A stretch of 64,000 nucleotides of DNA from Thelonectria olida (lineage: Eukaryota > Ascomycota > Sordariomycetes > Hypocreales > Nectriaceae), in assembly GCA_020736575.1 (NCBI GenBank), contig JAGPYM010000004.1, positions 186,001-250,000 on the forward strand, given 5' to 3'. Shown piece after piece: positions 1 to 9,271 of the stretch. The translations under genes were made by a program, and so were the position numbers. Below the pieces are notes generated by a model that was given only the letters and a program-made list of their open reading frames with translations, was not told where the DNA came from and searched no databases. Every line of letters begins with the position of its first letter. Positions within the stretch are counted from its first letter, which is position 1.

Positions 1-2438
1 TCACCTGCACACCGACCTCGGTCCAGAATTTGCGCTCGGGGGCCCTGCCATGTGTTAGAATTTAGTCCAACATCAAGTCCTGGTTGACCTACTCAGTTGC
101 CAAATGCGCCATGGATGCAACTGTCTCCATACTGTCGAGTGCCTGAACGAGGGATTCCAATTCACGGTAGTTTCTCGCATCCGAGGCTACCCTCTCCGGC
201 TTGACGTCTGGAATCTGGTGATTCTCAAGCTGCTGGGCCCAGAAGGTTATGTCGCCAAACCAGTAATTGTCAATCTCATCCTGCCCGGTGAGAGCAGCGA
301 CAATCTCACCAAAAGGTACCCTCTTCATTAGCTGTCGTGCTGCGTCGAGGTGCAGGTGTTCTTTTATCGCATTAGCTTCCATCATAGCATGACATGATAC
401 ACGTTAACTGACTGAGGAAGAATTTGTAGACTCTGGTTCCTATCGCAAAGACCTTTGGCCAAGTCTCATTCACCAGCATCAACCACTCCAGCGAACGGAT
501 CAGATATTCATGCTTAATGTCGATGACGTCCTCATCGCTGGCAAAGAAATCTGCCCTGACTGGTCGTCCAACTCTTGACGTGGGTGGGCCAGGTGCGATG
601 ATAGAGAAGGATTCCTTAGCCGGGAAAACGCCCCTGGTATTCTTCTGAAGAGCAACGTCTTCATACATGAGCCAGGCTTGGGTCTTGACGAATTCCATCA
701 CATCAATACCGGCGTTCTTGATGAGCTTAAGTTGGGTCAGTCGCCGCTTGGGATTGCTCTCAGTGATGAGGTTGTAGCTCAGCACCTCATATCCTCGGGT
801 TGTCGAGATAATAGAACAGTAAAGCGGTATTAGTTCTGGTAGCTGAGCAAGCCGCAAGTAGTTGGTGTAGCCCGCCAAAATGTTTTCTTGGCCTCGCCTC
901 CATTCCGACGGGGGTGCCGAAGGAAGCCCAAAACTCCCCCCTGCGCCCCCGTATTTCTCCAGCAATGCGATGAGAAGGTGAACGTGGGCAACGATACGGA
1001 GTCCATGATGCTGATCTGACTGGAAGTATTTTTCGTTGTTTACCTGGAGGTCACTGTTGACCGGGGTTCGGTAAATGCTTTTTGAGACAACATCTGTACC
1101 ACTGCCTGCCGCTAGAACCAAGCCCTGCTCGAAAAGGTGACGGTCAATCTCTTTCGAAATAAGAGAGGCTTGGAGCGCTTTGGTTGGCTCCACAGCTTCG
1201 GCGCGGATCTGGGGGTTTGATTCAAGAGTATGCATGAGGCGTTTCTCGACCGTTTGCGACTCGCCGTGGAACTGGATAGCATCGAAAGAAGGAAAAGACT
1301 GGGCTAGGTTGGTAGCGATTCCGGGGGGACATTTGCCCAGAATGAACGTATCAAGCTGTGTCCGTAGTAGGGCATTGTAGTTGGCGAAGAGGAAGTCGTC
1401 CCAGGTCAGGGCGACCTTTTCCACGCTGGAAATGTCACCGGAGAGCACACCATACACGGCTCGTTCGTAGTCGTCGTATCCCCCTTGCCGTGCTAGACCG
1501 AAACACATGCGTCGCCAAAGTGCTAGCGATGCTGGTGCTTCCACAGAGGTAGCTTTGCCATCGCCTGGTGAGAGAAGCATGGCAGACGAGGAGACATAAC
1601 GCCACATCTCTGTTCTTTCCTGGCACCATTCGCGAATCACTTCTGGACTAGACCCCCGGCGAAGATGCTCAAAGCACCCAAGCCAGACAGCACGTTCGAA
1701 GAATGCGTCCGGAGCTTCGAGTTTGCGGGCTTGACGGCTCGGGGCATCAGGGTCCATTTGGGTGATGAGTAGGTGACCGTCTTTATCACAGAATCGGTTC
1801 TCGATGTTTGGGGATAGGCGGTCCAGGAGGTGCGGCCATGCATTAACACTCTTCTTCATCTTGATGGCGGTGCGGGTGTGAATCCATCCGTGAGCGACGA
1901 TATCTCCTCGTTCTGCCTTCTGCTGGAGCTCCCGAGCCAGTTCATCGATATCTGGGCCGGAAGAAGCATTGGTTTGTAGCCATTGGACAACAGCCCGACG
2001 TTCTTTGGCTCTTGGGTCGGTTTCGAGAAACTGGTGAAACAGGTCTTTGGGTGCAGCTTTAGCGGACGCATCTGACGTCGAGCTGGAGTATCGAAGTGGT
2101 AGAAGCCGACGAACTAGGTCCCAAGTCTGGGCCTCCTTCTCGAGAAGCTTCATCTGGTTGGTGGAAGAAGCATTGTCGTCATTGTCGGCCTCGTCCACGT
2201 CCATGTCAACATCATCGTGAGTTCCTTCGCGTGACTTTCTCGGTCGGGCACGCGCTAGTCGTCGTAAAGCGTTCTCGTAGTATTTACGCGGAAGGTCGAG
2301 GATCCGGTCTCGCTTTTCTTCGTTGGTGAGAGAAGAAGCTAGGCAATCGTCCAGAGCGTTGGCGAACTCTTCGACCTCAGGGCCGGCGGGGAGGGGATCG
2401 GGTATGGTCGCCGTCGCGGGCTTCTGATCAATATCCAT
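1..2438 (-). CDS. NUP84: Nup84/Nup107 nucleoporin, 3' end cut by the window edge
   Basis: Structural nucleoporin of the Y-shaped (Nup84/Nup107-160) complex that scaffolds the nuclear pore. The reconstructed exons are 413..2438, 93..360 and <1..44, giving about 779 residues before the edge. Intron 361..412 (52 bp, branch-like GCTAATG) joins KFFL to KHLHLDAARQ. Intron 45..92 (48 bp, CTAACAC branch, GGCAG acceptor) removes an in-frame TAG and continues as EAPERKFWTEVGVQV. Family features are the alpha-helical composition and the conserved stretch with DPDAPSRQARKLE followed by FERAVWLGCFEHLRRG and REWCQERTEMWR. The start is the first ATG in frame (MDIDQKPATA); the open frame extends four codons further upstream without another ATG. 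The N-terminus is acidic (an Asp-rich run near residues 85-95). The identification rests on motif resemblance, and the extreme C-terminus is outside the window. Confidence 0.88.
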
Positions 2439-3133
2439 TTTGCCTGCCAATATTGGGCCTTTCCTTATGCTCGGATTGACGTAGCGACGGTATGACGGCG
2501 AGATATGTTTTGGGTCGAAGTGAAGGTGTTGACCCTAATCGGCTTGGGTGGCCGCTCGGGTCCAAGGTTTTTGCTCGTTCAGCGTCGCATTCATGCGCGA
2601 ACTTGACTGCAGGATAGAAGTTGCGTGCGCCAAAAATGCGTGAGATGAAATCGCGGGTCAATCGTGGTGTTGGGTCTGTAAAGGCTTTCGCGGGCGATTC
2701 GTCGTTGCAAAACGTGAGAGCTACTGAACTGTTATGTTGCTTTGTCTGGCGCGCCTGGAGCTTTAGGTTTTCCTGCATGAGGTACGTACCGTGTGCCTGG
2801 GCGGCACTGGAGTAACGCAGCCGCGGACAAGCGCGTCGCGCTAGAGATAGCTATGCTGTACAGTGCATTACAGTGCTTTATATGACTTATTCTACTGTCT
2901 CACTTCATCTACGGCTCCACTCAGCCGCAATTTTTCACCTTTCTACTCTTTTCTTCAACATAATGTCATATGGCATTCATATTAGAGTCTCGGAACAGGA
3001 CATTTCACTGCTTGTTCAGGTCCCATGAGGATCTCTTGCGTGCTCAATGATCGCCTAGAAAAGATCCGTCGCTCTTCAATCAGTTGCCCAAGTTTCCCAA
3101 ACCGGCGGACATAATTACGACGAGCGTTACATA
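2439..3133. other. Intergenic: NUP84 upstream region and CMC4 3' flank
   Basis: This 695-bp stretch lies between two minus-strand genes. It holds the NUP84 promoter and leader on the right of NUP84 and the CMC4 3' flank. I see no supported coding sequence; open frames here lack family resemblance. No RNA gene was recognised. Confidence 0.6.
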
Positions 3134-3562
3134 TCATTTTTCCTCGCGGAGCTGCTTCATCTTCAGCCGCAGCAGATTCGGCTTCGGACAGCTTGGAGTC
3201 GACCCTTCATCACCGTAGCGTTCGTAAAAGGCTTCGCAGCACTCATAAAGAGCCTTAATTGCGGTCTGGCACTTTGCCTCATTGTAACCGTTGCGTGTGA
3301 GGCAGTCTGTTTGAACAGATTCAGCACGTTGATTGGCTTGGGGCTCTGCAAGCCAGAATGTGTGCACGGAGTACGCTACCTTGAATTGCGCACTGGAAGC
3401 GTCAAGGAGATGAGAATCAGTCTGCTGCTGTAATGATCGGAGTTCTGAGAACCTACAGCACGGGGATGGCAAGCAGGCTTTGCCTCGACGTCGTCCTTTG
3501 GAGCCTTTGCGCAATTGGATGAGCGAATGCACAGTTGAGGAAGATGAGACCATACGTACCAT
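3134..3562 (-). CDS. CMC4: Cmc4-like twin CX9C mitochondrial intermembrane-space protein (4 exons)
   Basis: Small twin-CX9C protein of the Cmc4 family, expected to be imported into the mitochondrial intermembrane space through Mia40. The reconstructed exons are 3560..3562 (ATG only), 3457..3504, 3380..3392 (13 nt) and 3134..3306, giving 78 residues. The spliced protein starts MAPKDDVEAKPACHPRA. It then reads CAIQDCLTRNGYNEAKC and CQTAIKALYECC, so two CX9C pairs appear (C-HPRACAIQD-C and C-QTAIKALYE-C). The tail is CPKPNLLRLKMKQL. Introns are 55, 64 and 73 bp with donors GTACGT, GTAGGT and GTAGCG. Only the last exon is obvious from open frames; the rest is forced by cysteine spacing and frame. 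It is divergent from the SUMO gene. Cmc4's exact role is poorly known; a link to the COX assembly family is inferred from the fold. Confidence 0.85.
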   Translation of the reverse strand: MVRMVSSSSTVHSLIQLRKGSKGRRRGKACLPSPCCRFSELRSLQQQTDSHLLDASSAQFKVAYSVHTFWLAEPQANQRAESVQTDCLTRNGYNEAKCQTAIKALYECCEAFYERYGDEGSTPSCPKPNLLRLKMKQLREEK

Positions 3563-4479
3563 TGTTACAATGTTTCTTCAAGCCGCCAAAGTCAGAAAGT
3601 GAATGACGTGGGAACGGGAAACCGCGGAGCTCCGTCCGTTGGCCAAAGAACCAAAATGAAAAGGAATCCAAGACGTCAGCATGGTCGGTTACAGACTCCA
3701 GCCACACCCGATGGATGGATGATGGGCGAATAGCCACATCTTAAACCGCGTGCCGCACTGTCGTCCCTGTTTTTTAGCCGCTCAATTGATCACTCTATGG
3801 TGTGGTTTCTAGATTAGGTACCTACATGGTAAAATGCTGACGTCTGGTAATCGCGGCACTTCAAGAAATAATAGTAATACAACAACATGAGTGGTAAAGG
3901 ACGGATAGACAGTGGACTATCTAAAACGACATCGAAAGTGCACAAGCCGACTTCCGTCCACCTCCATCGCTGAGGTCAGCAAGCACCTTTGTTCTCGGCT
4001 TCACGCTCCCCATTCATTGTCTAACCTATGGCTAGTGGCCAATCAGCTGTGGCGCTCCCCACCTTCCGCTGCCTGCAGTCTTTCTTACCCTCTGCCGCCT
4101 CCACTATTGCGACCGGGTGGGAGACTGGTCCGCCTTCACTTCCCGTCCATCACATCACGCACGCACGCTCTTCCCTTCCTCCCTTTCCTGCGCCCAGAAA
4201 AACAAACAAACACACGGTCTAGAGCTAGGCTTGTCCCGTTTCCCTCTCCAACCTCATCTTCCATCCTCCTTCTTCGCCCATCTTCTTCATCTCTGGCGCA
4301 AAACCTCCTGCACCCCACCGCCTGCAGCGAACCCCTCCAAACTCCCCACCCGCTTTCGCAACAACTTGCCAAAGATTTGGTACGTTTTTAACTCCGAATC
4401 GACGACGCTTCATCGTCGCCACGTCGCGTACTGACTCCCAACGCCCGCGCAGAAACCGAGACCCTCACCGCTCCCAACC
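3563..4479. promoter_or_regulatory. Divergent promoter between CMC4 and SUMO, with SUMO 5' leader
   Basis: This 917-bp region serves two divergent genes. The right half (about 4040-4360) is strongly pyrimidine-rich on the plus strand, typical of fungal promoters and leaders of highly expressed genes. It ends in a probable 5'-UTR intron of SUMO at 4380..4452. Open frames inside it are low-complexity and not supported as genes. Confidence 0.6.
4380..4452 (+). other. Probable 5'-UTR intron of the SUMO gene
   Basis: GTACGT donor at 4380, GTACTGAC branch site at 4428..4435 and CGCAG acceptor ending at 4452, 27 bp before the SUMO start codon. Length (73 bp) and signals match the coding introns of the window. 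It is a sequence-only prediction. Confidence 0.7.
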
Positions 4480-4859
4480 ATGTCTGGCGAAAACGAGAAC
4501 GGCGCCCCCAGCGGCGGCGAGCAGGGCCCTGCGGCCGCCGAGCACCTCAACATCAAGGTGACGGACAACAACAACGAGGTCTTCTTCAAGATCAAGCGAA
4601 GCACCAAGCTCGAGAAGCTCATGACGGCCTTTTGCGAGCGCCAAGGCAAGGCGTTGACTTCCGTCCGCTTCCTCTTCGATGGCACACGTGTCCAGCCTTC
4701 AGACACGCCTGATGCGGTATGTTCACGGAGCACGCTCCCACCGCCCCTTTGGCTCAAGCACACCGAGAACGAGATGGGCTGACTGGATACATTCTTTAGC
4801 TCGAGATGCAAGATGGCGATACGCTCGAGGTTCACCAGGAGCAGGTTGGCGGTTGCTAG
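4480..4859 (+). CDS. SMT3: SUMO (Smt3-type ubiquitin-like modifier)
   Basis: Small ubiquitin-like modifier that is conjugated to lysines through the E1 Aos1-Uba2 and E2 Ubc9 pathway. Exons 4480..4716 and 4800..4859 give 98 residues; the 83-bp intron has GTATGT, GCTGAC and TTTAG signals. A flexible acidic/Gly-rich N-terminus precedes the beta-grasp core (HLNIKVTDNNNEVFFKIK, then FCERQGKALTSVRFLFDG). The second exon supplies ALEMQDGDTLEVHQEQVGG, ending in the diglycine used for conjugation. Only one residue (Cys) follows GG before the stop, so maturation by a Ulp1-type protease would remove a single amino acid. The start ATG follows CCAACC and begins MSGENENG. It is convergent with the LIM gene, 422 bp apart. 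Confidence 0.95.
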
Positions 4860-5281
4860 ACACGCATGGACTTGAGCAGACAGCCCAAAGCGGATGCCGT
4901 CCCTCAGCTAGCATGGCAATATGGTTGGCTTGTGTACATCAGATGATACGAGGGAAACTGGTTCACCAATAATTCACGACTACATTTTTTACCATGCCTT
5001 GTCCACGTCACTTTGTGCGCTTGTAGTTGCCCCCAATTTTGTATGCCATTAATTGTCAAAGTCCAGCAGATCCCAAGTTGCGTATGCTATTCCAGTCCGG
5101 TCGGAACAAACCTCAAAAAGCAAACTCTTAAATGCAATGCACGCAACGCCCGCCATGACCGTTCCCGACCAAACCAACGCAAAAGCAAGCAGTAAATTAC
5201 ATTATCCCAACGCTCCCTGCAACGCTCTCAAACACCAAACTAGAACCCATGACTAACCCTATGCTAGGGGGAAACAAAAAA
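4860..5281. other. Convergent 3' flanks of SUMO and the LIM gene
   Basis: This 422-bp stretch should hold both 3' UTRs and polyadenylation regions. It is A-rich on the plus strand around 5100-5280. I see no gene in it. Confidence 0.6.
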
Positions 5282-7732
5282 TCACCACGACTTCAGTTCT
5301 CTCTCTCGGCAGCCAGTGCAGAGCACAATATACATACCTTTCTCTTCTCTGGGGAAGATTTGGCCGTCGTCGAAGCCTCCCTGACATTCGGCGCAGCGGA
5401 AGCATTCTTCGTGCCACTCACCTCCAAGAGCCTGGATGTACTGTCCAATGACAGCCGTCTTGCAGCATTTACACCTGGGCGCTCGACGCTCAGTGCGCTT
5501 GGTCTGGCAGTTAACACACCAAGCATAGCCATCCTTTTCGATGTGTGTCATGCCATGGTCGAACGGGTCACCACACTCGGCGCAGAAGAAGTGGCCGTAG
5601 TGCCAGTGCTCCCCAAGAGCCACAATGTGCTCACCTAGGATGGGCGTCTTGCAGTGTTTGCAACGGGGCGCAAACAGCTCGTGCCAGTCTAGGTGGCAAA
5701 AGAAGCGCATGCGCTCATCTCCATCCTCGGCCTTGGTTATTCCTTGAACTTCTGGCAGCATCTCACCCGCCGCACGGCGCTGGATGCGCTCGAGTCGCTC
5801 AAGCCGAAGGTTGTCTGGCTCTGGGCTGATCTCCATGGCCTCCAGGGCAGTGCCACAAACATAGCAGCTGAAGCATTGAGGGTGGAATTTCTCGGGGCCT
5901 CCGCGGAGAGCCACAAATCTCCCTTCAATGGGGAATGCACACTCGTGACAGATGGCGGTGACGCGCTTGGAAGCGCCAGGAGCGGGAGACCAATGGCCTC
6001 GTGGTCGCTGAGCTGTTCGAGGAGGTCCAGTTGCCCCAGGTGTAGGCAGTGGACGGCTGCGACAAGCTGGCTTGTCGCCCTGTGTTACGATGGCAGGGAG
6101 GGGACGGGCTCGAGGCGCTGGATTGTCGTCGGGAGTCACAATGGTTGGGACGCTAGGGTTGCTAGGCGCCTCATCCACAGCGATGGTCGGGATGTTGATC
6201 GAAGGTATCGGGCCTCTTGGGCCATCATCGACTCCCGCTACGCAGATTGACGGGATGCTCGGGCTGGACGACATCGGCGTGCTTTCTTCCGCCACAACGA
6301 TACTAGGTATCTCCACGGGTTTGGTCTTCGTTTGGAACGGGGATCTGGAGGTGGCCGGGATTGACCGGTCTGGGCTGATATCAGTGGACTCGTCCGGGGC
6401 TCGCCAATTAGCGTTGAAGCTTACAATGGGCCGTCCCGGACTGTCACTGACGGCGGAAGGCTCTGGGAGGTTTGGGCTGCGATCTCTCATTCGCATGCTG
6501 GTGGCGTCTCGAATATCCTGGCTTCGAACTTCCATTCCGTTCTTTCTCTCGACTTTATCCTCTGTAGGCGCACTCTTTGCCGATGCGGAGTTGGAGTTGG
6601 TTGTGTATTGGGCATTGCGGGACTGAGAAGGCGGGTTGCGATAAATCTCAACCTTGTTGAAAGGCTTGGGCTTCGCGCCCTCCTCTTCTACAGGCTCAAA
6701 GCGGACGCGGTTCATGGGGTTCGCGGGACGGTTGCTCAGCTTCTCGGGCGAAACACGACCAGAAGAGCTGGTATCCTTGGTCGGGGACGAGCTGGGTTCT
6801 TGCCAGATTTGATCCCCAGAAAAGGGACGCTCAATCTCCCCACTGATATTTCGCTTCTGGCTACCATTGCGACGCGTCTCAGAGAACGGTCCAGAACGGC
6901 CGGAGATACTGCCATATTGCTTGATCTTGCGGGTTGGCGGGTCCCCTTCGCGTTCCTCATTCTCCGAGGAGCTGCCAGAGAACGAACGAGTGTTCTTCTT
7001 CTGAGCAGAACTCTCCGAGACACTAGCAGTGCGCGCATGTGCGTAACTGTTCTTTCTGAGGTGTGGTCGATATCGGTAGGGAGCATCTGGAGGGGGAGAC
7101 TTTTTGCCGTGCTGATGTCGCCAGACGAGCTCGGCGGCTTCGTCCAGCGCAGCCGTGTAAACCCGAGCCTCCTCTTCGTCGCCATTGTCTTGTGGGGGAG
7201 GGGAACCCTTGAGGGCTTTCCGCAAATGCATCTCGTCCATTGCATCTCGCAATGAGGTTGCCTCTTCCTTCTCCATCCATCTTTGCCCGCGCTCCATGTA
7301 CGTGGCAGAGCCGACCACTTCCCCAGGCTTCAGAGGGGTCGTCCCCGCTGAAGAGGAGAAGTAGTCGCGAGTTCGGCTGGTGGTCGAGTATCGAGAAGTC
7401 ATGCTGCCACCAGCTACGCTAGGGACCTTGCTGTTGAGGCTATCGGCCTGAGAGACTGCATCGGGACTGAAACGTCCATTGCCGGATCGGTTGCTTGTAC
7501 GGCTTGGGGTTGGACGGGCTCCGGCCGGTTGAGGTCTTGCTCCGCCTGGTCGCGCGACGCGGTTGGAGCGTAGGTCTGCAAGATATGTTGCTGTGCAGGG
7601 CACTTGGGTTAGCAAAGGTGGCCGTGAACATCACCACGTGTCATGCATACCGAACTGCTCGTTGGACATGTAGGTGGGTGCTGGCGGCGTGCCCTTGGAC
7701 GACTTGTCGTTGATCCGCCCGGTGGTTGGCAT
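5282..7732 (-). CDS. LIM-domain protein with three C-terminal LIM zinc fingers (paxillin-like)
   Basis: Probable cytoskeleton/polarity scaffold. Exons 7651..7732 and 5282..7590 give 796 residues; the 60-bp intron joins YMSNEQF to ATYLADLRSN. The first ~570 residues are Ser/Pro/Arg-rich and probably disordered. The C-terminus carries three LIM double zinc fingers. LIM1 is about residues 573-668 (CHECAF, CYVC), interrupted by a long charged helix. LIM2 is about 669-722 (CKHCKTP, HWHYGHFFCAEC, CVNC). LIM3 is about 733-790 (CKCC, HEECFRCAEC, CTGC). The last Cys pair lies just before the stop, so the GTATGT at the 3' end is not used as a donor. Domain layout resembles yeast Pxl1/paxillin-type proteins, which act with Rho GTPases at growth sites; that role is inferred. 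A polypyrimidine-AG acceptor just upstream (AG at 7750..7751) suggests a 5'-UTR intron. Confidence 0.85.
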
Positions 7733-8212
7733 TTTGGCCGCAGGACCTGCTGGGGAAAAAAAATTAATCAATACAAAGATCTGAATGGTAGGAACAGGCT
7801 CGGTGAGTTCATGAAGGATAGGTGACTGGGGGTCGTGGTGTGAGGGGGTGCACATTTATCTGGACGTCTTGCAGGGCGAGCCAGGCGTGGGGTTGGCCAG
7901 GCAACGGCTGCCATGGCCATGATTAACCTGATTTTGGCGGGCACAGGTATGTATGTCACCAGCAGCAACAAAGGTCGAGCACGTCAAGCACACGACAAAA
8001 GAGGCGTCAAACACGTTGATCAAGCTGGAAGCCCAAACGAATGGGCGATTGTCTTTGATATATGTATATCGATATTGTACATTGGCTTGCCTTGATGACG
8101 AGGCTGGTACAGCGGGGCGTCGCCCTGAATTCCGTCGTGTCTGCCTCTCATTTGATGACGGCCCGTCTGCAGCGTGCATTCTGCATTCTCGCATTCACGC
8201 AGAGGTGCAGTT
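7733..8212. other. Intergenic: LIM-gene leader and COX19 3' flank
   Basis: 480 bp between two minus-strand genes. On the minus strand a T-run followed by CCCCAG just before the LIM start looks like the acceptor of a leader intron; the donor could not be fixed. No coding sequence is supported. Confidence 0.5.
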
Positions 8213-8739
8213 TCACCACCGCAGCTCTCCCTTGACGCCCTTCTCGGGTTCTTTTGGCGGAGGTGGAGGCTCAGCGAAGCCCAGATTTTTAAATTCGTCT
8301 CTCGCCATCAGGTTTCTGTGAGTCATACATTAGCCCGTCGAGTTTCGTGATCGCATGAACGCTGTCGTGCCGTCTCATTTAACATGCGCTTCCTTACCTG
8401 TCCATCCTGCAACTCAGATATGACTTTGCCAGGCCGCGGCATTCGCCCTCATTCACGCCGCGCACCTTTTTCATGCACGCTAGGTAATTTTTCATGACAG
8501 TCTTGCATTCGCCTACATAAAGAAAAAGAAATAAAACATTAGTTGTCTATGCCGGCAAACCTGGCATATGACGCGACTAACCGTCATGATCAAGAGGAAA
8601 GCTGCCACGCTGCGGGCTGCACCCAGCATGGTTGAGTCAGTCGTGCAGGGACAAAGAAAGCGCTGGAAACAAACAGACGGGAAACTTACGGCGCGGGCTT
8701 TGTCGTAGGCAATGCTCCTGGACTTCCAAAGGTACTCAT
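8213..8739 (-). CDS. COX19: Cox19, cytochrome c oxidase assembly factor (twin CX9C)
   Basis: Soluble twin-CX9C protein of the mitochondrial intermembrane space/cytosol, required for cytochrome oxidase assembly and linked to copper handling with Cox11. Exons 8690..8739, 8582..8616, 8398..8512 and 8213..8315 give 100 residues; introns are 73, 69 and 82 bp. The N-terminus reads MSTFGSPGALPTTKPAP, then PQRGSFPLDHDGEC. Two CX9C motifs follow: C-KTVMKNYLA-C and C-RGLAKSYLS-C, with the family signature CRMDRNLMARDEFKNLGF. The tail is Pro-rich (EPPPPPKEPEK). Only fragments of this gene are visible as open frames; the model comes from splice signals and near-perfect family agreement. It is divergent from VPS1. 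COX19 and CMC4 share fold and compartment. Confidence 0.93.
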
Positions 8740-9271
8740 AGCTTGAATCGAGCGTCCAGCTTCTTCTAGACTGCACTTCTTCGGCCCTCATGGCTTCTCC
8801 CCAATGGTAAAAGTCATGCCATGGGGCGACAAGCCACACCGCCCCGATACAGTGGTACAGCCGTGCCGCCTAGACGCAATTCTCATGTGGCGAGTGCTGT
8901 GGCGAGTGACTTGGCACGGGCATCCGCACTACGGGGATCCAGCTTTCTCAAAGTACCGCGCAGCCGAAAAAGCGCGGGTGGGTACCTCTACCTCCCGTTA
9001 TGGCCTTGCGAATACGGTCAACGTTGTAGCTGTACCGTATTGTCGGCTTGTCCACACGTGAACCCGACGCCAACGCCGCACCCTGGACGCCTGCATCAAC
9101 GCATGAATTCCTGCAATTGATTAGAGCGACAACGACGCGCGCAGCCCAAACCTCCCTGTCTTGGCCAGCGGACTCCTGACGATCGAGCTCCAAGTCACCT
9201 TTGTGTGTCCTGTCTCCTGATTCTGCCCTTGTTGTTGTCCTCTCGATCCGCTCGTCCCCCCCTCGTCAAAG
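8740..9271. promoter_or_regulatory. Divergent promoter between COX19 and VPS1
   Basis: 532 bp that should contain both promoters and leaders. The last ~60 bp before the VPS1 start are pyrimidine-rich. I recognise no specific operator and no RNA gene. Confidence 0.55.

Noticed and set aside
89..91. In-frame TAG as the end of NUP84
   Set aside because: It lies inside a good 48-bp intron (GTAGGT, CTAACAC, GGCAG). Splicing continues the frame to the window edge with a family-like sequence.
5315..5330. GTATGT near the LIM gene 3' end as an intron donor
   Set aside because: Reading through supplies the final Cys pair (CTGC) required by the third LIM domain and then a stop.
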